From positions 124,001-188,000 of the forward strand of contig NZ_BOSH01000010.1 of NCBI RefSeq assembly GCF_018403245.1: a stretch of DNA of 64,000 nucleotides. Direction: 5' to 3'. The notes beneath the pieces were generated by a model that saw only the letters and a program-made list of their open reading frames with translations, ran no database searches and was not told the DNA's origin. Of the stretch, positions 50,867 to 59,413 are shown one piece after another; the stretch's first letter is position 1; each line of letters starts with the position of its first letter. The position numbers and the translations under genes are program-made. The stretch is from Paenibacillus sp. J2TS4 (lineage in GTDB: Bacteria; Bacillota; Bacilli; Paenibacillales; NBRC-103111).

Positions 50867-51718
50867 CTAATTAGCTTTTCCGACACTTCCGCATATTTTC
50901 AGCTTATCCATTGCCATTTGCTTAACTTTTTCTCGTCCCACTGAAGTAAATTTTTTCGGGTCTATAATATCCGGTGTTTCGGATAAGGCCTGTTTGACTC
51001 CTTCCGTAAATGCGATCCGAAGCTCTGTAGCATAATTCACCTTACGAATCCCTCTTTTAATACATGCCTGGATCGATTCTTCGGATAAACCGGAGCCTCC
51101 ATGCAACACTAAAGGTATATTTACTGCTTCGCTTATTTCGCTTAAACGCTCCAGATCCAACTTGGGGACTCCTTTATATACGCCATGGGACGTCCCAATG
51201 GCTACAGCTAAAGAAGTTACCTTGGTTCTTTCCACAAATTCTTTGGCTTCTAATGATTCTGTTAACCCGCCATCCCCGCCATCGATATCATCTTCTTTGC
51301 CGCCTACTTTGCCAAGTTCGGCTTCCACAGAGATTCCGGAAGGAGCACAGGCGTCTACGACCCTTTGCGACAGGCTAATGTTATCCTCAAACGCTTCATG
51401 AGAGCCATCGATCATAATCGATGTATACCCTGCTCTCAAGGCTTGCATCGCTAGTTCATAACTATTCCCATGATCTAAATGAAGGGCAATCGGAACGGTC
51501 GCGCCATCTGCACCCGCCTTAGCCAGAGCGTGAAAGTAAGCAAAATTCGCATATTGAACCGTTTTAGCAGATGTCTGCAGGATAACAGGGGATTTTAATT
51601 CCTCCGCCGCTTCTACTACCGCCTGGACCATCTCCAAATTTTCTACGTTAAAGGCAGCTATGGCATATCCTCTCTTCTCTGCATCCTTAAACATTTGTTC
51701 TGTGGTAACTAAGGGCAT
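50867..51718 (-). CDS. Class II ketose-bisphosphate aldolase (FbaA/GatY-like)
   Basis: This 283-residue zinc aldolase has AAFNVENLEM, the zinc ligand motif LHLDHGNS, EAELGKVGGKEDD, AIGTSHGVYKG and the phosphate-binding VLHGGSGLS. It cleaves fructose- or tagatose-bisphosphate, or ketose-1-phosphates, to triose phosphates. Lying upstream of a kinase and a GatD-like dehydrogenase suggests a tagatose-type route. The leader contains structured repeat copy B. Confidence 0.94.
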   Translation of the reverse strand: MPLVTTEQMFKDAEKRGYAIAAFNVENLEMVQAVVEAAEELKSPVILQTSAKTVQYANFAYFHALAKAGADGATVPIALHLDHGNSYELAMQALRAGYTSIMIDGSHEAFEDNISLSQRVVDACAPSGISVEAELGKVGGKEDDIDGGDGGLTESLEAKEFVERTKVTSLAVAIGTSHGVYKGVPKLDLERLSEISEAVNIPLVLHGGSGLSEESIQACIKRGIRKVNYATELRIAFTEGVKQALSETPDIIDPKKFTSVGREKVKQMAMDKLKICGSVGKAN

Positions 51719-51771
51719 AATGTTTATCTTCCTCTCTGTCAGCTGTTACCAACCTGATTGAATATATTGTT

Positions 51772-52022
51772 CTATCTAAATATGTGGCACTAAAGAAAGG
51801 GATCATTCCGTTCCAAAGGAAAGTGCCTCCGAAGCTTCAAACATCATACTCTCTCCCCAAAAAGTGAAGATGAGCTTCGAAGCGATTCCAGGTACTTTTC
51901 GGGGACCCCGAAACCAACAGATTCCTTATTTATTAATTGGGCCTACGGATGGTAGGAATACAAAGCCAAAACTCGCCCTGGAAGCATCTTTCCTTCTCCT
52001 CTCCATGATCTATGAATTCTTT
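51772..52022 (-). repeat. Dispersed structured repeat, copy B
   Basis: Read on the minus strand this matches copy A (559-742) at both ends; it has a longer, unrelated centre of about 95 bp that includes the palindromic TTTCGGGGTCCCCGAAAA. The conserved stem GGCACT/AGTGCC is kept. It ends about 54 nt before the aldolase start on the same strand, again in a 5' leader. Frames inside are not coding. Confidence 0.8.
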
Positions 52023-52042
52023 AGTTCAATATATATCTATCT

Positions 52043-53563
52043 TTACTTCGACATTTTGGCGAAGACATCTCTCAGTGCAAAGTAGCAGTCGTCAAAAAGC
52101 TCCTTGACCGGATGATAGGCTGTAACTGCCTCCGGGTCGGGCGTATGCACATGATTAATTTCCAGGAAATTATGAATGACATTGAAATCCTTATACAAGC
52201 CTACACCGACGCCGCCTGTTACGGCTGCCCCCATGGAGCCTGCTTCTTCCAGCACATTCGGAACCATCACCTTGGCGTTATAGATATCGGCCATCATTTG
52301 ACGCCAAACCGCACCTTTGGCTCCGCCGCCAATGACAATCATCTCTTCTATATCCACCTGCTTACGGAGAATTTCCAAAATAATGGAGAGATTCATGGTT
52401 ACGCCCTCGAGAACGCTCCTCATCAGATCTCCCCGTTCATTTTCCGATTTTAGGCCTATAAAAGCACCTTTCGCTTCTGCATCCCATCTCGGAGCTCTTT
52501 CCCCGAGAAGATACGGGAGGAAAATGACCCCATTCGAGCCGACAGGAGATTTTTCAATTTGTGCATTCATATAATCATAAGCGGATTGGCCATTCACTTC
52601 GGCTTCATGCATTTCAAATCGGCCGATTGTATTTTTCAACCAATGGTATGCCCCGCCGGCCGTTTGCATGGTTCCGTTCGGGGCATATAATCCGGGAACG
52701 ATATGTGCCCATGTAACTGTACGCATTTCATCATCGAAAATCGGTTTTTCCGAAGCGGTCGTAATCCAAGCCGATGTTCCTAAGGAGCAATAGGTTTTGC
52801 CCGGACTTATTGATCCCGCACCAACACTTGCCGTTACGCCGTCACCGCCGCCGAGAACGACTGGTGTTCCTTCGGCTAACCCGGTAGCTTCCGCCGCTTT
52901 CTTGGTTACTCCTCCGGCTACAAAGGTTGAAGGCTTTAATTCAGGCAGCTTATCCGGGTCTATTCCGGCATATTCGATAATCTCGTCCGACCATTTCAAA
53001 TTCACCAAATCAAAGCACCCATTACTGTTGCCATCTGAATAATCTGTATAGAAATTCCCTGTCAGGCGAGCTACAATGAAATCCTTGGCATTTAATGTTT
53101 TATAGGTTTGCTCGTATATTTCCGGTTGATTATCCCGGATCCACATCAGTTTCTGAATCCCGTAGGATGCCGTATTACGATGCCCTACGATATGGTAAAA
53201 ATCATTTTGAGTAATGTGATTTTCAATTTGTGCGACCTGTTTCTGAGCACGTTGGTCCGCCCAAATAATAGCCTTCCTTAAAGGGTCCCCATTTCTATCT
53301 ACACAAAGACAGCCCATCATTTGCCCGCTGAAACTGACAACGGCAATATCCGAAGGAGGGATACCTAATGATCCAATTAACTTCTTGCTTGTAACACAGA
53401 CGGCATTCCACCAATCCTCTGCATCCTGCTCAGCCCAAGTGCCGTTGAAATAGTCTGTATTATAGGAAGCGACATGACTTCCAATCATTTTGCCGTCTTG
53501 AGCAAACAAAGTTGCCTTATTCCCCGACGTGCCTAAATCATGGGCTAAAATATATTTTGTCAT
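52043..53563 (-). CDS. FGGY-family carbohydrate kinase (xylulokinase/gluconokinase-like)
   Basis: This 506-residue kinase has LAHDLGTSGNKATLF, IWADQRAQKQ, the glycine-rich block VLGGGDGVTASVGAG and GGGAKGAVWRQMMADIY. It is clearly different in sequence from the kinase at 49343, so the two may phosphorylate different intermediates. ATG 53563 follows GGGGTG. It lies 60 nt downstream of the HutC regulator in the same direction. Confidence 0.93.
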   Translation of the reverse strand: MTKYILAHDLGTSGNKATLFAQDGKMIGSHVASYNTDYFNGTWAEQDAEDWWNAVCVTSKKLIGSLGIPPSDIAVVSFSGQMMGCLCVDRNGDPLRKAIIWADQRAQKQVAQIENHITQNDFYHIVGHRNTASYGIQKLMWIRDNQPEIYEQTYKTLNAKDFIVARLTGNFYTDYSDGNSNGCFDLVNLKWSDEIIEYAGIDPDKLPELKPSTFVAGGVTKKAAEATGLAEGTPVVLGGGDGVTASVGAGSISPGKTYCSLGTSAWITTASEKPIFDDEMRTVTWAHIVPGLYAPNGTMQTAGGAYHWLKNTIGRFEMHEAEVNGQSAYDYMNAQIEKSPVGSNGVIFLPYLLGERAPRWDAEAKGAFIGLKSENERGDLMRSVLEGVTMNLSIILEILRKQVDIEEMIVIGGGAKGAVWRQMMADIYNAKVMVPNVLEEAGSMGAAVTGGVGVGLYKDFNVIHNFLEINHVHTPDPEAVTAYHPVKELFDDCYFALRDVFAKMSK

Positions 53564-53622
53564 CCATTCACACCCCGGATCCAATTCATAAGTCTAAGTC
53601 TGTAACCATCCGATGATACGGA

Positions 53623-54393
53623 TTATTTGGATTGATTATTCTGATTTGCGGATATAGTCACCTCGAACCGGTTTCTGTCCCCGCGATATCTGGCTAGAGA
53701 ATACTCTATCGGCACGTCATACATATTGTAACCAACCGAAATAAATTGCTGGATCGCCTGGCCTCTGCTAAGATTCAGATGTTTTATATCATAATCTTCC
53801 GCATCAACGGCTTCTATTAAACGGCGAATTTTATAGATTTGAGTATCATCATGTGATGCTAGAACAGGATACAATGACTCCTTCGATAAATCATGATCCA
53901 AAACAAAACTGCATTTTTCATATGGAAGATAAGTCTTCACCATCACAATAGGCTCATCATCCGCAAACCGTTGACGGTGAATATAGATGACCTTGTCCTT
54001 CGGCTGCAGTTTGAGTTGATTCGCCACATATTCGGTAGGTTCGACCACTTCAAAGTCAAGCAATTCTGTGTGAGGAGTTCTGCCTAACTGAGCAATTTGA
54101 TCATTAAAAGAACCTAAAGCTTGAATGAAGCTTTGCTCAATTTTGGGCTTGGCTACAAATGTGCCTTTGCTTTTCACACGATATAACCAGCCCTCTTGAA
54201 CCAGCTCGGTTATCGCTTGTCTTACTGTGGTACGGCTAATTTGAAACATATGGCTCAGGTCATTTTCCGTTGGAATCATGCTTCCAATCTTGTAGCGGCC
54301 CTCTTTAATCTCTGATAATATAAGCTCCTTTAGCTGAAAATATAATGGTATAGGCACAGACTTATCCAATTGCAAATTTCTCAATATCATCAT
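53623..54393 (-). CDS. GntR-family regulator, HutC/UTRA type
   Basis: This 256-residue regulator is a paralogue of the one at 35382: winged helix IPLYFQLKELILSEI and FQISRTTVRQAITELVQEGWL, then a UTRA domain ending EYSLARYRGDRNRFEV. The start is uncertain: ATG at 54393 or 54390 lies too close to GAGGGA, while TTG 54384 is better spaced. It probably controls the kinase, aldolase and importer units. Confidence 0.9.
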   Translation of the reverse strand: MMILRNLQLDKSVPIPLYFQLKELILSEIKEGRYKIGSMIPTENDLSHMFQISRTTVRQAITELVQEGWLYRVKSKGTFVAKPKIEQSFIQALGSFNDQIAQLGRTPHTELLDFEVVEPTEYVANQLKLQPKDKVIYIHRQRFADDEPIVMVKTYLPYEKCSFVLDHDLSKESLYPVLASHDDTQIYKIRRLIEAVDAEDYDIKHLNLSRGQAIQQFISVGYNMYDVPIEYSLARYRGDRNRFEVTISANQNNQSK

Positions 54394-54711
54394 TCCCTCG
54401 TTTTCCCATAATATTAAAGCCCTTTCTTAAAAGCCCAAGCATAATTAAGTTATCCTTATAGCGGTCCTTGCTACCTCTAATTGTATACTATTACTTTGTA
54501 AAATAATTAGCTCTTCCCTTGACAGATCACTTTAAAACTTCTTATTATTTAATCATCATATTAATATTACATTGTCACTATATAGTAACATAGATAAATA
54601 ATGAATTCAATTGCGAGTCATTGAATTTGAAAACCGTTTCATGATGGTATGTTAAGATTTGTAAGTTACATTTAATATACACTCAATTCCACTATATTGG
54701 AGGCATTAATA
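54394..54711. other. AT-rich divergent control region, no gene
   Basis: This 318-bp region separates the regulator and epimerase genes. It contains AATATTACATTGTCAC (near 54572), related to but not identical with the operators at 46.6 and 48.2 kb. Promoters for both sides must lie here, but I could not fix them. Confidence 0.45.
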
Positions 54712-55581
54712 ATGAAATTTGGAACATATTTTGCTTATTGGGAGCAAAGCTGGGATACAGATTATATTCAATATGTTAAAAAAGTGGCGGACCTCGGCTT
54801 TGACGTTTTAGAAGTAGGAGCTGCAGGGATCGTCCATATGTCTGACGAAGATCTATACGCTTTAAAGTCTGAAGCCGAGAAATACAATATCACTCTAACT
54901 GCCGGTATTGGACTTCCCAAAGAATACGATGTTTCTTCACAGGATGAGAACGTTCGCCTAAACGGCATTGCCTTTATGAAAAAGATTTTGGATGCCCTGC
55001 ATAAAACTGGAATAAAGGCCATCGGCGGCACCATCTATTCCTATTGGCCTGCTGATTATTCTGCACCTATTAATAAACCGGCCGCTCGGGAACAAAGTAT
55101 CAAGAGTATGCAGGAATTAGCAGACTATGCGGCCCAATATGACATCACCTTGTTAGTGGAAACTCTTAACCGTTTTGAGCAATTTCTAGTTAATGATGCG
55201 AAAGAAGCGGTTGAATATGTTAAAGATGTTAATAAAGATAATGTTAAAGTAATGCTGGACAGTTTCCACATGAACATTGAAGAAGATTATATGGGCGATG
55301 CCATTAGATATACGGGTGACTATTTAGGGCATTTCCACATTGGCGAATGTAATCGTAAAGTTCCTGGCAAGGGCCATATGCCTTGGGCAGAAATGGGGCA
55401 GGCCCTTCGTGACATCAATTATGATGGATACGTAGTGATGGAGCCTTTTGTTCGACCGGGGGGAATTGTAGGGGCTGATATTAAAGTTTGGAGAGACCTC
55501 TCGGATCATGCGGACGAAGCGAAATTAGATGCCGATATTAAAGCATCACTTGAATTTGTAAAAAAGGAATTTTTGAGATAG
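54712..55581 (+). CDS. D-tagatose/D-allulose 3-epimerase family enzyme
   Basis: This 289-residue TIM-barrel enzyme is very close to bacterial D-psicose (allulose) 3-epimerases in length and motifs: MKFGTYFAYWEQSW, TAGIGLP, VETLNRFEQF, VMLDSFHMNIEED, GHFHIGECNRKVPGKG and VVMEPFV. Metal ligands are Glu, Asp, His and Glu within these. It interconverts ketoses at C3 (allulose/fructose, tagatose/sorbose or ribulose forms). ATG 54712 follows GGAGG. It is single and divergent from the HutC regulator. Confidence 0.93.
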   Translation: MKFGTYFAYWEQSWDTDYIQYVKKVADLGFDVLEVGAAGIVHMSDEDLYALKSEAEKYNITLTAGIGLPKEYDVSSQDENVRLNGIAFMKKILDALHKTGIKAIGGTIYSYWPADYSAPINKPAAREQSIKSMQELADYAAQYDITLLVETLNRFEQFLVNDAKEAVEYVKDVNKDNVKVMLDSFHMNIEEDYMGDAIRYTGDYLGHFHIGECNRKVPGKGHMPWAEMGQALRDINYDGYVVMEPFVRPGGIVGADIKVWRDLSDHADEAKLDADIKASLEFVKKEFLR

Positions 55582-55598
55582 TCACCATAATAGAGTGC

Positions 55599-55638
55599 AA
55601 GGGGACCAACCACCAACTTTAGGCAGGAAGGTCCCCTT
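55599..55638 (+). terminator. Intrinsic terminator of the epimerase gene
   Basis: AAGGGGACC pairs perfectly with GGTCCCCTT around a 22-nt loop, 17 nt past the stop. Confidence 0.8.
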
Positions 55639-55814
55639 ATGATGGGAATCTCTGCAGACTTATAAACATTCAATCCAGTCATGTCCTTCCGGAAATTGAA
55701 GGTTTAGGGACGATTTCAGCCATGCCCCCGCATTTTAGAAAAGAGAGAGTGGGTTTCCTATACGGATAAAGGCATCCAATTATATAGATCGTCTCTCAAA
55801 GTTTTCCTCCCCTA

Positions 55815-56276
55815 TCATTTTCTTATTCTAACTACAGTCCCCTGGTTGGCTTGCATCAACTCGCTCACACTTATTTTTACCAATGAAAGGATAGAACCTC
55901 CGCCTGTGTATACATACTCTAACTCGGTTACTTTCGGGTCAATCAAGAAGATCGCGTCATAGCCAAAAGACGGAACCCCTCCGGCTGGATAACCCGTACC
56001 TTTGAGAACTTCGTCTTCTTCGGCCAATCGAGGCCGGCCTATGTTTAATGCTTTGCCTACCCTTGACGTACTTGCCCTATCCTCACCTTTGACAATCGAT
56101 ACAATTAAACGGCCGTCGTCATCCATCATACAAATATTTTTAACAAACTCGTCTACTGCGCCGTTAACAGCCTTCGCAGCTTCCTCCACAGTGTGGCAAG
56201 ATTCATTCAATTCAAGATGTTCTGCATTTATATTATTTTTATGCATATATTCCTTGATCTTTTTATTATAGTCCAA
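55815..56276 (-). CDS. YbaK/EbsC-family aminoacyl-tRNA deacylase-like protein
   Basis: This 153-residue protein has the YbaK/ProX fold markers: VEEAAKAVNGAVDEFVKNI, DRASTSRVGKAL and the loop GYPAGGVPSFGY. Members hydrolyse mischarged aminoacyl-tRNAs such as Cys-tRNA(Pro). The ATG follows AGGAGG. It is a single gene; its upstream region holds the relic described at 56310. Confidence 0.9.
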   Translation of the reverse strand: MDYNKKIKEYMHKNNINAEHLELNESCHTVEEAAKAVNGAVDEFVKNICMMDDDGRLIVSIVKGEDRASTSRVGKALNIGRPRLAEEDEVLKGTGYPAGGVPSFGYDAIFLIDPKVTELEYVYTGGGSILSLVKISVSELMQANQGTVVRIRK

Positions 56277-56309
56277 TTGAAATTCCTCCTTTATTCAGTC
56301 CTATCAATA

Positions 56310-56489
56310 CCGTTATCTATAATGGTTACGCGAAGGACGGAGTTTTTTTGCATGCATGGCACTAAGATGGCGGCAATGTTATTTGCTGTACGGAACGAGT
56401 CCTGGTCGTAGCATGGGATAGCTGAAAAACCGTATTTGCCGGCAATCACAAAACCCCATTTTGAATAAAGAATTCATCAAAATGGAGTT
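56310..56489 (+). pseudogene. Decayed duplicate of the serine-hydrolase 3' end and terminator
   Basis: Segments match the serine hydrolase gene in order: GGTTACGCGAAGGACGGAG (as 59038), GATGGCGGCAATGTTATTTG (as 59082) and CCTGGTCGTAG (as 59120). The terminator copy CCCCATTTTGA/TCAAAATGGAGT (56454-56489) also matches. Internal deletions and frame breaks remove coding ability. Confidence 0.85.
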
Positions 56490-56563
56490 AAGTTTTTAAA
56501 GGAAGTATTAAATCTGCAGGTTTACCAAATTGTAGCCCAGCATACCTTTGCTTGAATAAGATT

Positions 56564-56863
56564 CTACTTTCTAATTCTTACAAGGCGAAATATGCTTAGT
56601 AATAAGAATAACACGCTTAGAACCCACAAGATCCCTGCGATTGTCAGATTAAACGACGCTTCCTCCGACCCCGTAGTATTTATCGCCATGAGCAGGCTAT
56701 ATCCCGCAAAGGTGAATAAAGCCAGATAAATGATGATGTAAACAAATGAACGTGCATCAAATTTATGGTTTAACCAAAGACCAATCACAAAAATAAACTG
56801 CGTTGCCATTACACTTCCGAATCCCCAATTCAACATTTTGTAAACCTCTTCTTTTAAAAGCAT
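56564..56863 (-). CDS. Small membrane protein, unknown family
   Basis: This 99-residue protein has three predicted membrane helices (WGFGSVMATQFIFVIGLWL, SFVYIIIYLALFTFAGYSLL, LTIAGILWVLSVLFLLL) and a basic C-terminus. ATG 56863 follows GGAGGA by 9 nt; a later ATG at 56836 after AGAGG is also plausible. No function is recognised. Confidence 0.7.
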   Translation of the reverse strand: MLLKEEVYKMLNWGFGSVMATQFIFVIGLWLNHKFDARSFVYIIIYLALFTFAGYSLLMAINTTGSEEASFNLTIAGILWVLSVLFLLLSIFRLVRIRK

Positions 56864-57128
56864 ATTGGGCATTCCTCCGTTTGGAATGATTCCTTCTTTC
56901 ATTAACTTGCCTTTAATATAAGATTTATTTTTTCACCATATATTTCACCACAATATGGCCTTAGGAATAACCGGACTGGTGGTAATTAACAATCGTTTAT
57001 ATCCTGATTGACCTCTGTACACAATACTATAACATAAGCACACTAATATTGGAGGTTTTTGTTGTTACCCTGTACCGGGCTGGGTTGCAGCCGGGCCGCG
57101 GTGTTGAAGTTATGTTTTTATTTTGCCG

Positions 57129-57159
57129 TTGACTTTGCCCTTAGGGTAAGGTGCATAGT
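57129..57159 (+). promoter_or_regulatory. MerR-type promoter with 19-bp spacer
   Basis: TTGACT (57129-57134) and CATAGT (57154-57159) are 19 bp apart. The spacer holds the dyad TTGCCCTTAGGGTAA. A long spacer with a central dyad is the hallmark of promoters that MerR proteins untwist to activate. Confidence 0.75.
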
Positions 57160-57229
57160 GGAATTGAATAAAGTATCGATACTCAAAGCATGTAGTCCGT
57201 ATAAAAAAATGAAGAATGGAGGCGACCTC

Positions 57230-58075
57230 TTGCTATCGATTGGAGAATTCTCAAAGATATGCAGAGTATCTACAAAAACGCTCCGATATTATGATGAAAT
57301 TGGATTAATTAATCCTGATGAGATTAACCCAGATAACGGTTATAGGTATTATTCCATGAGGCAGCTCAAAAAGATGCTCTTTATCAACCGTTTGAAATCT
57401 TATCATTTTTCTCTGGAAGAAATCAAAGCCGTTCTGGAATGGGAAGAGGATCAGTCCGAAGAGAAGCTTTGCTCTGCCCTTAACCGCAAGAGAAGGGAAA
57501 TACAGGAAAAGCTAAATACTTTGGAATATACCCTGAAACAAATGAGCAATGATCTTTTAAATTTAGAGCAGGGCATACCCATGATGTCACACCTTGACAA
57601 TATAGAAGTACAGCTCGTTGAAACCGAGCCAATGAATATTCTTTATATACGTCAGATGATGAGTAGTGATGACTATGCTGCAGGATATGGAAAGTTTTTT
57701 AGCCGTCTCTATGAAAAGATTACTGCTGAAAAACTCACTTTGCTTGGTACCCCAATGACGATTTATCACAGCCCTGATTACAATCCTGCCCGCAATGATA
57801 CGGAGTTTGCCATTCCTATAGAGGAGACTGTAAAGGGAACAAGAGATTTGCCCGGAGGTCTTTGTGCGAAGTCTGTTCTAAAGGGTTCCTATTCAGAATT
57901 GACATCCGTATATGCCAAGCTGACGGAATGGGTAGAAAATGAAGGATATGAATTGGTGAATTCACCCTATGAAGTATATGTAACCGACCCTAATCAAGCC
58001 ACTGTTGCTGAGAATATGGTTACCGAGGTGTATTTTCCTATGAGAAAAACTTCTATCGGAGTTACTCGAGAATGA
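57230..58075 (+). CDS. MerR-family regulator with GyrI-like effector domain
   Basis: This 281-residue protein matches BmrR in length. It has the MerR helix-turn-helix (SIGEFSKICRVSTKTLRYYDEIGL), a dimerisation coiled coil (about 80-115) and a C-terminal effector domain with the GyrI-like LGTPMTIYH and YEVYVTDPN. I start at TTG 57230 because GGAGG lies 7 nt upstream; the frame from 57059 reads through the promoter. It probably activates itself and the serine hydrolase on binding a lipophilic ligand. Confidence 0.9.
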   Translation: MLSIGEFSKICRVSTKTLRYYDEIGLINPDEINPDNGYRYYSMRQLKKMLFINRLKSYHFSLEEIKAVLEWEEDQSEEKLCSALNRKRREIQEKLNTLEYTLKQMSNDLLNLEQGIPMMSHLDNIEVQLVETEPMNILYIRQMMSSDDYAAGYGKFFSRLYEKITAEKLTLLGTPMTIYHSPDYNPARNDTEFAIPIEETVKGTRDLPGGLCAKSVLKGSYSELTSVYAKLTEWVENEGYELVNSPYEVYVTDPNQATVAENMVTEVYFPMRKTSIGVTRE

Positions 58076-58190
58076 GCGACCGCGTTTAAGGGTTGTTTTT
58101 ATCGCCAATATAGAATTTGATGAGGTGCAGGAAGCAGAAAAATCTATATGTGGCAAAGAAAAAATTACGCCTATTGGAGAGGTATCTATA

Positions 58191-59210
58191 ATGCAAAGAA
58201 ACTATTGGCCAACTACGCAGCGGCAAGCCGCAGACCCGACCGTCTTGGGAATGGACCCCGAAAAGCTTTCAGAGCTTGAACCTGTAATCAAATCCGAGTA
58301 CAGCAATATAAACGGTATGGTTGTTGTGAGAAACGGATCTATTGCTTATGAAAGATATTATAACGGATATGGCCCGGATGATGCGCATCATGTAACATCT
58401 GTAACGAAAAGTATATTATCTGCTCTATTTGGTATTGCTATAGATAATGGCTATATTAAAAGTGTAGACCAGAAGGTACTGGATTTTTTCCCCGAATATG
58501 TTCCCGATGCTTCCGATAGACTTAAACGAGAAATCACCATACGCCATCTTCTCACGATGACGGCTCCCTATCCGTTTGAGGACTGGCACGAGCCATTAGA
58601 CAAGTTATGCGTACAACCGGACTGGGTAGAGTATACCCTTGATATACTTGGCCAAAAAGGAAAACTTGGCGTTTTTAAGTATTCTACTGCAGGGGCACAT
58701 CTGCTTTCAGCCATCATCACTCGCATCACAGGCCAAAGCGCCCGTGAGTTTGCCAATGAACATTTATTTAAACCCATCGGCATGAAAGATATTCCGGATC
58801 ATGAAATGAAATCATTCGGGTTTGACGATTTGTTCGGAACAAATGTGAAAGGATGGGTTAAAGACCCACAGGGCCATTCCACTGGAGGATGGGGACTTAC
58901 GCTAATTCCCCGGGATATGGCACGTTTTGGTTTACTCTATTTGAACAATGGCCTTTGGGACAATAAGCAGATTATTTCGGGGACATGGATAGCCGAATCA
59001 ACGTCAATCAATCCCAATAATTACGGTTATCTGTGGTGGTTACGCGAAGAGGACGGAGTTTTTGCCTATTTGGCTATGGGAGATGGCGGTAATGTTATTT
59101 GCTGTATTCCAGAACAAGACCTGGTCGTAGCCATTGCATCAGCATTCATCATGAATCCTCGTGACAGGTGGACGCTGATTAAGGAATGGATTATCCCGGC
59201 TTTGGTATAA
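58191..59210 (+). CDS. Class C beta-lactamase-like serine hydrolase
   Basis: This 339-residue hydrolase of the penicillin-binding/EstB fold has the nucleophile motif S70-V-T-K73, a Tyr motif YSTAG and HSTGG in place of KTG. No signal peptide is visible, so it is probably cytoplasmic and may be an esterase rather than a beta-lactamase. ATG 58191 follows GGAGAGG. It lies 115 nt after the MerR gene. A decayed duplicate of its 3' end lies at 56310. Confidence 0.9.
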   Translation: MQRNYWPTTQRQAADPTVLGMDPEKLSELEPVIKSEYSNINGMVVVRNGSIAYERYYNGYGPDDAHHVTSVTKSILSALFGIAIDNGYIKSVDQKVLDFFPEYVPDASDRLKREITIRHLLTMTAPYPFEDWHEPLDKLCVQPDWVEYTLDILGQKGKLGVFKYSTAGAHLLSAIITRITGQSAREFANEHLFKPIGMKDIPDHEMKSFGFDDLFGTNVKGWVKDPQGHSTGGWGLTLIPRDMARFGLLYLNNGLWDNKQIISGTWIAESTSINPNNYGYLWWLREEDGVFAYLAMGDGGNVICCIPEQDLVVAIASAFIMNPRDRWTLIKEWIIPALV

Positions 59211-59243
59211 CTTGTTCGAGTCAATTCCTCTCAGCAACCACAA

Positions 59244-59278
59244 ACTCCATTTTGAATAAAGATTCATCAAAATGGAGT
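59244..59278 (+). terminator. Terminator hairpin of the serine hydrolase gene
   Basis: ACTCCATTTTGA pairs perfectly with TCAAAATGGAGT around an 11-nt loop. A near-identical copy is at 56454-56489. Confidence 0.7.
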
Positions 59279-59413
59279 TGGCTAACCTAAACCCAATTTG
59301 AGAAAAACTATATATCTTTTTTCCAACTTTTACACCTCCCATTTTTTGTATTGGTGGTGCTTTTCTACCGTCTCATTATTTAATCATTAACTCATTAATG
59401 TGTGGTTGACAGC

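Noticed and set aside
52043..53563. Naming the two FGGY kinases as xylB
   Set aside because: FGGY subfamilies with different substrates cannot be separated by eye, and two unlike copies make a specific symbol unsafe.
57059..57229. N-terminal extension of the MerR protein
   Set aside because: It spans a MerR-type promoter, and GGAGG positions initiation at TTG 57230.
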